NCBI GenBank assembly: GCA_016934095.1
Contig: JAFGTO010000128.1
Coordinates: 1 to 11,905 of the forward strand
Source of the DNA: Candidatus Glassiibacteriota bacterium
GTDB taxonomy: Bacteria; Gemmatimonadota; Glassbacteria; GWA2-58-10
DNA: 11,905 nucleotides
Direction of reading: 5' to 3'
Below are positions 6,403 to 11,905 of the stretch, piece after piece (positions within the stretch are counted from its first letter, which is position 1; every line of letters starts with the position of its first letter). The notes under the pieces were generated by a model. The model was given only the letters and a program-made list of their open reading frames with translations. It did no database searches and was not told where the DNA came from. Made by a program: the position numbers and the translations under genes.

Positions 6403-7650
6403 CTAGCCGGAGAGCTCCCGGTTATTTTCCCGGATTTTCTCCACCGCCCGCACGATATCTTCCAGGCCCTCCTGCCCGGCAAGCAGCAGGTTTTGCAGCA
6501 GCCACACCGCCTCCGAGGAGCAGGCCCTCTCAGCGACCGGGCACTGGAAATCGGCGTAGTCGATCACCTTGCCGCCGAACCGGTGGCGGCGGATCTCATC
6601 GTACGGCCCCACGTTTTTCTCCAAAAGGAACTGCTGCCGGTAGACCGGAGTATAGTAGCCCCCGTGCGCCGGCTTGATTCCCTCGGCGTTGAGGGCCTTG
6701 ATGAAATCGGCCTTGGGCAGCCCGCCGAAAGCCTCCGGGTCGTAGCGCAGGGCCAGGAAATGCCAGCTGCAGGCGGTGGCGTAATCCGGCAGGACCGGCA
6801 CCTTGATGCCATCGATGGCGGAAAGCCTCCCGGCAAGGGTGCGGGCGGCCTCCTGACGGCGGGCCAGCATCTTTTCATAGCGCTCGAGCTGCACCAGGAT
6901 CACCGCCGCCTGCAGCTCGCTCAGGCGGTAATTGCCGCCCAGTCGCACGTGCGTATGCCAGGCCCCCCCGGTCGAGCGGCCGCAGTTGACCACCGAGGCG
7001 CAGCGCTCGGCGAAGCCCTCATCGTTGGAGACCACTATCCCGCCCTCGCCGGCGGTTATGTGTTTCGAGCTCTGGAAGCTGAACGCTCCGGCCAGACCCA
7101 GTGCGCCCATTTTTTTTCCTTTGTACTCGCTGCCCCAGGCCTGGCAGGCATCCTCGATAATCACTATCCCCCGCCCGGCCGCCAGGCGCTCCAGGGCATC
7201 CATGTCAACCGGGATACCAGCCAGGTGCACCGGCATGATCGCCGCGGTGCGCTCGGTAATCACCTTTTCCACGGAGGCTGCATCCAGCACATAGGTCTCC
7301 GGGTCGACATCCGCGAACACGGGGACCCCGTTGGATTCCAGCACACAGGTGGCCGAGGCCACGAAGGTATAAGCCGGTACGATCACCTCGGCTCCGGCTT
7401 CCAGCCCGGCCGCCAGCAGGGAAGCCCGCAGGGCGGTAGAGCCGCTCGAGGCTGCGATGCCGAACCTGGCATCCTGGTAGCGGGCGAAACTGCTCTGCAG
7501 CTCTTTGACCTGAGACCCCTGGGCCATCCCCCATTTACCGCTTTCGACCACCCGCTGCACAGCCTCCACTTCCCGGTTGTCCCAGACCGGCCAGACAGGA
7601 TAAGGCTCGCTTCTTACCGGAGTACCGCCCTTGATCGCCAGCTTGGCCAT
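6403..7650 (-). CDS. DegT/DnrJ/EryC1/StrS-family PLP aminotransferase
   Basis: This 415-residue PLP-dependent enzyme of fold type I transfers an amino group, usually from Glu or Gln, to a keto-sugar or keto-cyclitol. Visible features: SSGSTALRASL (residues 68-78, PLP phosphate binding), PAYTFVASA (92-100), EDACQAWG with Asp167 (binds the PLP pyridine nitrogen), SFQSSKHITAGEGG with Lys196 as the Schiff-base lysine, and GGNYRLSELQAA (238-249). The LAIKGGTPVR start and the extended C-terminus resemble the AHBA-synthase / scyllo-inosose-aminotransferase-like branch rather than simple 4-keto-sugar enzymes, so the substrate is uncertain. A strong AAGGAG Shine-Dalgarno (complement of 7656-7661) lies 5 bases before the ATG at 7650, in an AT-rich leader. 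No nucleotide-sugar, glycosyltransferase or cyclitol genes are nearby, so context does not name the pathway. It is probably the first gene of a unit with folC and the VWA gene. Confidence 0.92.
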   Translation of the reverse strand: MAKLAIKGGTPVRSEPYPVWPVWDNREVEAVQRVVESGKWGMAQGSQVKELQSSFARYQDARFGIAASSGSTALRASLLAAGLEAGAEVIVPAYTFVASATCVLESNGVPVFADVDPETYVLDAASVEKVITERTAAIMPVHLAGIPVDMDALERLAAGRGIVIIEDACQAWGSEYKGKKMGALGLAGAFSFQSSKHITAGEGGIVVSNDEGFAERCASVVNCGRSTGGAWHTHVRLGGNYRLSELQAAVILVQLERYEKMLARRQEAARTLAGRLSAIDGIKVPVLPDYATACSWHFLALRYDPEAFGGLPKADFIKALNAEGIKPAHGGYYTPVYRQQFLLEKNVGPYDEIRRHRFGGKVIDYADFQCPVAERACSSEAVWLLQNLLLAGQEGLEDIVRAVEKIRENNRELSG

Positions 7651-7746
7651 GGCTTCTCCTTATATTTAAATTTTCGGGCTGTATAAGCTATAGAACAACG
7701 GCTTTTAGGGGCGAGGCGTCCGGCCCGCCCTAGATATCTCATTACG

Positions 7747-8520
7747 TCAATAAGCTCGCACCTCAGCCTGCGGAAGCCGCTTGCGAGCGGCCGCGGCTAT
7801 CTCCTCCAGGCGACTCCGGCCGACAGGCCGCAAGGAGTTGTCCGCCGGAGTGCGGTCGAGCGTATAGACCTGCACCGCCGCCGGGCCGATCCGCCCGAGC
7901 AGGTCCAGCCAGGAGGCGACACTCACTTCATCGGCATTGCTCAGCGGGCCTTCAAAGAACAGCGACTGTATCTCGACCCCTTCCATGCCGGCCAGGTGCC
8001 CGGCCACTGCATCGATCTTCAAGCCCGCCGAGGGGCGGTTGATGGCTGAATAAAGTTTCTGCGTGCCTGCGTCGAGTTTCATCACCTTGCGGTCGACATA
8101 CTTCAGCCCCTCGCGCACATCTGCCCTGTCCAGGGTGGAGGCGTTGGAGAGGATACATACCGGCACCCCTGGTTTCAGCCTGTCCCGCAGTCCGGCCACG
8201 GCTCGTGCGATCCCTGCGAACTGCGGGTTGAGGGTGGGCTCGCCGTTGCCGGCCAGGGTGATCGCATCCAGCTCGCCTGCAAGCGCGAGCGCCTGCCCGA
8301 GCTCCGTAGTAACCTGCTCCGTGCCGGGCAGCTCGAACTGTTTCAGTGTCTCGCTCTCGTAGCGGCAAGTGGTGAAACCGTACTGGCAGTACAGGCAGTC
8401 GAAAGTGCAGACTTTTTTCGAAGTCGGCAGGATGTTGATCCCCAGCGAGCGTCCCAGTCTCCTGGAATCGATCGGTCCGTAGATGATCCCTGCCTGGAGG
8501 GGCCGTGCTTTCATGGTCAT
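7747..8520 (-). CDS. Radical SAM protein, COG0731 type
   Basis: This 257-residue protein is predicted to hold a 4Fe-4S cluster and cleave S-adenosylmethionine to a radical. Its N-terminus GPIDSRRLGRSLGINILP leads into the cluster motif CTFDCLYC (Cys38, Cys42, Cys45). AGNGEPTLNP (90-99) is the usual SAM-binding GGEP-type segment, and SNAST (125-129), KLDAG and NRPS follow as in COG0731 proteins. That group is related to, but shorter than, the wybutosine enzyme TYW1; its substrate is generally unknown. No extra cluster domain or membrane segment is visible. The start at ATG 8520 has GTGAG 6 bases upstream; a second ATG at 8514 is possible. It follows tyrS at a distance of nearly 190 bases with a large hairpin between, so co-transcription is uncertain. 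I do not assign a reaction. Confidence 0.9.
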   Translation of the reverse strand: MTMKARPLQAGIIYGPIDSRRLGRSLGINILPTSKKVCTFDCLYCQYGFTTCRYESETLKQFELPGTEQVTTELGQALALAGELDAITLAGNGEPTLNPQFAGIARAVAGLRDRLKPGVPVCILSNASTLDRADVREGLKYVDRKVMKLDAGTQKLYSAINRPSAGLKIDAVAGHLAGMEGVEIQSLFFEGPLSNADEVSVASWLDLLGRIGPAAVQVYTLDRTPADNSLRPVGRSRLEEIAAAARKRLPQAEVRAY

Positions 8521-8590
8521 GGTATGCTCACTTTCCGCCGGCAGGCTTGTTTTACCCTGCAGGCAGACAAGTCATGGGGAATCGAGTCTC

Positions 8591-8692
8591 GGACAGCGGG
8601 GGGCGGGCTGGCATCCTTTTTGCCAGACTCCCTGCGCCGGGGGCTCCTGCCTGTGGTGCAACCGCAAAAAGGCTGCCAGCCCGCCCCCGTCC
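8591..8692. repeat. Long imperfect inverted repeat between tyrS and the radical SAM gene
   Basis: The left arm GGGGGCGGGCTGGCA (8599-8613) pairs perfectly with 8674-8688. After a single T/C mismatch (8614/8673), CCTTTTTGC (8615-8623) pairs with GCAAAAAGG (8664-8672). Outside, GGAC (8591-8594) pairs with GTCC (8689-8692) across a 4-base bulge. The result is a stem of about 28 bp with a 40-base loop that can itself fold (CAG/CTG and CTCCC/GGGGG). On the minus strand the first arm contains GGCTGGCAGCC followed by TTTTT, so it may also end tyrS transcripts. It could be a terminator, a structured RNA, or a non-autonomous palindromic element. Confidence 0.75.
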
Positions 8693-8707
8693 AGTCAGCC
8701 TCCCGGC

Positions 8708-9928
8708 TTATTCAAACACCACTTTAGCGAAACGCCGCTTACCAACCTTGAGAAAATGCTCGCCGCTCGGGTCGAGGCGGTGCTCGGCATCCTCCACCTT
8801 GATGTCATCCAGCAGCACCGCGCCCTGGGCGATCAGGCGTATGGCCTCGCTCGAGCTTTTCACCAAGCCCACCTGGCGCAGCAGCCCGGGCAGCCAGACA
8901 GGCTCGCCCCCGGCCTCCAGCCGGTGCTTAGGCACCTCATCCGGCCGGTCCTTGCGCACCACCACCTGCTCGAAATGGTCCCTTGCTGCTGTGGCTTTCT
9001 TTTCCCCGTGGTAGAGGGAGGTGATCTCCAGGGCCAGCTCGCGCTTGACATCGCGCGGGTTCACCGACCGGGCCTCCAGCCGGCCTTTGATCTGGCGCAG
9101 GCTCTCCAGGGGAACATTGGTCAGCAGCTCGTAATAAGTGTAGATCAGCCCGTCCGGGATCGACATTACCTTACCGTAGATCTCTTCCGCCGGCTCGCTG
9201 ACCCCGATATAGTTGCCCACGCTCTTGCTCATCTTGTTGACCCCGTCCGTGCCGACCAGCAGCGGCATGGTCACCACCACCTGGGGTTCCTGGTCCCAGT
9301 GGCGCTGAAGGTCCCGGCCGACCAGCAGGTTGAACTTCTGGTCCGTGCCCCCCAGCTCGACATCTGCTTCCAGGGCCACCGAGTCGTACCCTTGGAACAG
9401 CGGGTAGAGGAACTCGAGGATCGAGATCGGCAGGCCCCCGGCGTAGCGCTTGGCAAAATCATCCCGCTCGAGCATCCTCGCCACTGTGTACAGCCCGCTC
9501 AGGCGCAGCACTCCCTCCACTCCGAGTCCGCCCAGCCAGCGGCTGTTGAAATCGATCACTGTCTGCTGCGGGTCCAGGATCTTGAAAGCCTGTTCTTTGT
9601 AAGTTTCGGCGTTTTCCAGTATCTCTTCGCGGGTCATGCGCCTGCGGGTCTCGGTGCGGCCGGTGGGATCGCCGATCATGCCGGTGAAATCACCGATAAG
9701 GAAGATCACCCGGTGGCCGAGCGCCTGGAAATCGCGCAGCTTATGTATCGAGACCGTATGCCCCAGGTGGATGTCCGGGGCGGTAGGGTCGAATCCCTGT
9801 TTCACGTTCAGGGGACGGCCGGTCCCGAGCGAGCGGGCGATCTTCTTCTCCAGCTCATCCTCCGAGATAATCTCCACCGTTCCCCGGCGGATAAGGTCCA
9901 TTTGTTCATTCAACTGAGGGAATGCCAT
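8708..9928 (-). CDS. tyrS: Tyrosyl-tRNA synthetase
   Basis: This class I aminoacyl-tRNA synthetase charges tRNA-Tyr with tyrosine, in the cytosol and usually as a dimer. The 406 residues match the family. HLGH at 54-57 is the HIGH-type ATP-binding motif and KMSKS is at 232-236. GDFTGMIGDPTGRTETRR (from about 79) and LYPLFQGYDSVALEADVELG (about 174-193) point to the TyrZ-like branch of bacterial TyrRS. The C-terminus (about 340-406) is an S4-like tRNA-binding domain with EAIRLIAQGAVLLDD. The ATG at 9928 is preceded by AAGGA about 8 bases upstream. The leader to the divergent PBP gene carries a hairpin at 9979-10026 but no T-box element that I can recognise. All catalytic motifs are intact. Confidence 0.97.
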   Translation of the reverse strand: MAFPQLNEQMDLIRRGTVEIISEDELEKKIARSLGTGRPLNVKQGFDPTAPDIHLGHTVSIHKLRDFQALGHRVIFLIGDFTGMIGDPTGRTETRRRMTREEILENAETYKEQAFKILDPQQTVIDFNSRWLGGLGVEGVLRLSGLYTVARMLERDDFAKRYAGGLPISILEFLYPLFQGYDSVALEADVELGGTDQKFNLLVGRDLQRHWDQEPQVVVTMPLLVGTDGVNKMSKSVGNYIGVSEPAEEIYGKVMSIPDGLIYTYYELLTNVPLESLRQIKGRLEARSVNPRDVKRELALEITSLYHGEKKATAARDHFEQVVVRKDRPDEVPKHRLEAGGEPVWLPGLLRQVGLVKSSSEAIRLIAQGAVLLDDIKVEDAEHRLDPSGEHFLKVGKRRFAKVVFE

Positions 9929-9978
9929 TTACTGTTTCCTTATCTTGGTTGCAACTGGGCTGTCGAACAACTGCCTCC

Positions 9979-10026
9979 AAAGCCGTTACGGTCGCCAGAC
10001 AATTTTCTGCGACCGACCGGGGCTTT
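9979..10026. repeat. Hairpin in the tyrS leader
   Basis: AAAGCC (9979-9984) pairs with GGCTTT (10021-10026) and CGGTCGC (9989-9995) with GCGACCG (10009-10015). An internal loop of 4/5 bases separates the two stems and the terminal loop has 13 bases. It lies 50-100 bases upstream of the tyrS start. It could be part of an RNA leader or a DNA site. It lacks the TGGNACCGCG-type conserved block of a T-box. Confidence 0.5.
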
Positions 10027-10057
10027 GCGGTCTGCATAAACTTATCAAAATAACATA

Positions 10058-10088
10058 TTGAACTTGAAAAAGAAATTTTTTCGATAAT
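10058..10088 (+). promoter_or_regulatory. Possible promoter of the PBP gene
   Basis: TTGAAC (10058-10063, -35-like) and GATAAT (10083-10088, -10-like, 5 of 6 matches) lie in the most AT-rich part of the divergent region. The spacer is 19 bases, longer than ideal. A start near 10095 would give a leader of about 130 bases before the ATG at 10228. The same AT-rich patch probably also holds the tyrS promoter on the other strand, which I could not place. Confidence 0.35.
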
Positions 10089-10103
10089 ACCAGTCGCCCG
10101 GGA

Positions 10104-10192
10104 GGCAAGAGTCTTAAACCCTCTCGCGGCACCGAGCTTGCCATAAGCGGTTTCTGCGGTTATTTTTGGGCGGAGTAAACCTTGAGCCGCTT
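10104..10192 (+). other. Two potential hairpins in the PBP leader
   Basis: GGCAAG (10104-10109) pairs with CTTGCC (10137-10142), with a nested CTCG/CGAG stem (10123-10126 with 10133-10136). Immediately after, AAGCGG (10145-10150) pairs with CCGCTT (10187-10192). If transcription starts near 10095, both hairpins fall in the untranslated leader. I recognise no known riboswitch class here. Confidence 0.3.
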
Positions 10193-10227
10193 TCCACAGG
10201 GAGAAATCCCGGACCGGTAAGACCGCA

Positions 10228-11905
10228 ATGAGCGCATCGGAACAGAACCAGTCAAATCCCCGGGTGAGGAGCCTGCTGAAAGTGGTGGTCCTGGTAATGA
10301 TCAGCACCATCTTTTTCGGGATGGGCATGGGCGTGGGCCTTTTCAAGTATTTCCATTCGGAGCTGCCGTCGATCGCCAAGATGGAGCTCGACCCCCCGAA
10401 CCTGGTCACCCGCATATTCGCCTCGGACAGCACGCTGCTGGCCGAGCTCTATACGGAGAGGCGGATCCCGGTGCCGCTGGTCCGGATCCCGCCTTATCTC
10501 AAGATGGCGCTGCTGTCGGTGGAGGACCGTAAGTTTTACACCCACTGGGGCATCGACATCTGGGGCATCCTGCGGGCGTTTTACGCCAACTGGCGGTACG
10601 GCAAGATAACCCAGGGCGGTTCCACGATCACCCAGCAGCTGGCCCGCGAGCTTTTTCTCACCAGGGAGAAGACCTATTCCCGCAAGATCCGCGAGGCCAT
10701 CCTGTCCTGGGAGATCGAGAACACCTACACCAAGGATGAGATTCTAGAGCGCTATTTCAACCAGATCTACTACGGCAGCGGCGCCTGGGGGATCGAGGAG
10801 GCGGCGCGGACTTATTTCGGCAAATCGGTGAGCCAGCTCGACCTGTCCGAGTGCGCGGTGCTGGCCGGCCTGCCCAATGCACCCAACCGCAACAGCCCGC
10901 TGAACAACATGGAAAACGCCGTCGAGAGGCGCAACTGGGTGCTCACCTGCATGGTGGAGACCGGCTGCATCGAACAGCAGGCTGCGGACTCGGTTAAGGT
11001 CTTGCCGATCCGGGTCGATCCCAGGAAGCATCAAGCCTGGAAAGCCCCCTACTTTGTCGAGTACGTGACCCGGCAGCTTCTCGAGGATTTCAGCGAGGAG
11101 GACCTCTACCGACGAGGCCTGCAGGTTTACACTACCCTGGATGTCCGCCTGCAGCAAGCTGCGGAAAAGCACCTGGAGGAGCACCTTCAGCTCATCGAGA
11201 GCGGCAGGCTGAACAATTTCGAGCACCTCAGCCGGGCCGAGATCATCGGCGAGGATTCGCTCAATGTGCCCGAGGCCAGGCAAACCGGCTACCTGCAGGG
11301 CGCCCTGCTGGCCCTGGAGCCCGGGGAGGGGCGGATCAGGGCCATGGTGGGCGGCAGGAACTACTGGGAGAGCAAGTTCAACCGGGTGGTACAGGCACTC
11401 CGCCAGCCGGGCAGCGCTTTCAAGCCCTTTGTCTACACCGCGGCCATCGACAACGGCATCCCTGCCAGCCAGGTAGTGGAGGATTCTCCGATCTCGATCA
11501 ACCAGGCGGATGGCACTATCTGGAAGCCTTCCAATTACACCGGGGAGTTCAGGGGCCCGGTGACCATCCGCACCGGGCTGACCCTCTCGATAAACCTGGT
11601 GGCGATCAAGACCCTGATGACTGTCGGGGCCGAGACCGTGGGAGCCTATGCCCGGCGGATGGGGATTCGCACCGCTATCCCTGCAGTGGAATCGATCGCC
11701 GTGGGCAGCGCGGATGTCTACCCGATCGAGCTGATCTCCGCCTACACGGTGTTTCCCAACCTGGGGGTGAAAGTGGAGCCGATGGCGATCACCGAGATCC
11801 GAGACAGCAAGAACAGCCTGATCAGGAAATACCGTCCGAGCCGCGAGGAGGTGTTGAGCCCCCAGACCACCTATATCGTGCTGTCGATGATGCAGGACGT
11901 GGTGG
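10228..11905 (+). CDS. Class A penicillin-binding protein (PBP1A-type), 3' end outside window
   Basis: This bifunctional cell-wall enzyme polymerises lipid II into glycan strands and cross-links the peptides outside the cytoplasmic membrane. The first 559 codons are present and the frame is open to the window edge. After a short cytoplasmic tail comes one membrane anchor at about 16-39. The GT51 glycosyltransferase domain (about 60-235) shows EDRKFYTHWGID with Glu99 as the likely catalytic base, QGGSTITQQLARELFL (129-144), and the RYFNQIYYGSGAWGIEEAA block. The transpeptidase domain shows the acylated serine in RQPGSAFKPF (Ser396, Lys399) and the SxN motif SIN (454-456). The third motif, KTG, is expected just past the edge. 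The ATG at 10228 is the first start after an in-frame stop at 10183-10185; its Shine-Dalgarno is weak. It is transcribed divergently from tyrS. Nothing visible is missing or altered. Confidence 0.94.
   Translation, partial: MSASEQNQSNPRVRSLLKVVVLVMISTIFFGMGMGVGLFKYFHSELPSIAKMELDPPNLVTRIFASDSTLLAELYTERRIPVPLVRIPPYLKMALLSVEDRKFYTHWGIDIWGILRAFYANWRYGKITQGGSTITQQLARELFLTREKTYSRKIREAILSWEIENTYTKDEILERYFNQIYYGSGAWGIEEAARTYFGKSVSQLDLSECAVLAGLPNAPNRNSPLNNMENAVERRNWVLTCMVETGCIEQQAADSVKVLPIRVDPRKHQAWKAPYFVEYVTRQLLEDFSEEDLYRRGLQVYTTLDVRLQQAAEKHLEEHLQLIESGRLNNFEHLSRAEIIGEDSLNVPEARQTGYLQGALLALEPGEGRIRAMVGGRNYWESKFNRVVQALRQPGSAFKPFVYTAAIDNGIPASQVVEDSPISINQADGTIWKPSNYTGEFRGPVTIRTGLTLSINLVAIKTLMTVGAETVGAYARRMGIRTAIPAVESIAVGSADVYPIELISAYTVFPNLGVKVEPMAITEIRDSKNSLIRKYRPSREEVLSPQTTYIVLSMMQDVV

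Noticed and set aside
5346..6677. Plus-strand open frame of 443 codons opposite folC and the aminotransferase end
   Set aside because: It is a shadow of folC, runs across two real minus-strand genes, and has a low-complexity Pro/Arg-rich tail.
6493..7686. Plus-strand open frame of 397 codons opposite the aminotransferase
   Set aside because: The minus strand encodes an intact PLP enzyme with all motifs; the antisense product has none.
7705..7732. Terminator between the radical SAM and aminotransferase genes
   Set aside because: A GGGCG/CGCCC stem can form, but the minus strand has no T-run after it, only TAAAAG, so I do not call it.
8569..8600. tRNA-like T-arm (CGAGACTCGATTC on the minus strand)
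   Set aside because: The TTC of a TpsiC loop is absent and no acceptor, D or anticodon arm can be drawn around it.
8591..8692. Signal recognition particle RNA (4.5S) as the identity of the long hairpin
   Set aside because: Neither strand shows the conserved domain IV with its GGAA tetraloop and AGCAG internal loop.
8483..10039. Plus-strand open frame of 518 codons opposite tyrS
   Set aside because: It is antisense to tyrS and also spans the long hairpin; no family features are seen in it.
9929..10090. T-box riboswitch upstream of tyrS
   Set aside because: I find no TGGNACCGCG-like antiterminator block and no terminator hairpin with a T-run before the start codon.
9906..10433. Minus-strand open frame of 175 codons across the tyrS-PBP gap
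   Set aside because: It overlaps the starts of both tyrS and the PBP gene and would occupy the divergent promoter region; the product has no recognisable features.

Overview
The window is a GC-rich stretch of bacterial chromosome (well over 60% G+C by eye in the coding parts) carrying mostly housekeeping genes. Seven genes lie on the minus strand and one on the plus strand; the plus-strand gene runs off the right edge. A class A penicillin-binding protein, together with a large membrane-anchored protein whose bulk is predicted to be extracytoplasmic, fits a peptidoglycan-walled bacterium. Nothing here fixes the phylum. The VWA/GATase-like membrane protein is of a type seen in FCB/PVC-like lineages such as Bacteroidota, Gemmatimonadota and Planctomycetota, but that placement is an inference from memory of the family.

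Layout, left to right. Positions 1-153 hold no supportable gene but carry two strong palindromes; the second is a good minus-strand terminator for the next gene. 154-1698 (-) is a leucyl aminopeptidase (pepA, M17) with a consensus -10 box upstream. 1965-2474 (-) is a small, AT-richer, all-helical protein that looks like a degenerate ferritin/rubrerythrin bundle. It has its own near-consensus sigma-70 promoter and its own terminator, so it appears to be a monocistronic unit. 2687-4951 (-) is a roughly 750-residue VWA protein with two N-terminal and one C-terminal membrane segments. It overlaps the 3' end of folC (4938-6299, -), folylpolyglutamate/dihydrofolate synthase. Upstream of folC is a DegT/DnrJ/EryC1/StrS-type PLP aminotransferase (6403-7650, -). 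Aminotransferase, folC and VWA protein are probably one transcription unit. 7747-8520 (-) is a radical SAM protein of the COG0731 type. 8708-9928 (-) is tyrosyl-tRNA synthetase (tyrS), separated from the radical SAM gene by a very long inverted repeat. 9929-10227 is a divergent control region with several hairpins. 10228-11905 (+) is the first 559 codons of a bifunctional PBP1A-type peptidoglycan synthase.

No mobile element, tRNA, rRNA, CRISPR array or defence system was found. The points that merit a second look are the metal-ligand-poor ferritin-like protein in its AT-rich patch, the folC/VWA gene overlap with its probable TTG start, and the roughly 100-nt hairpin between tyrS and the radical SAM gene. 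Most other open frames are antisense shadows of the high-GC genes.
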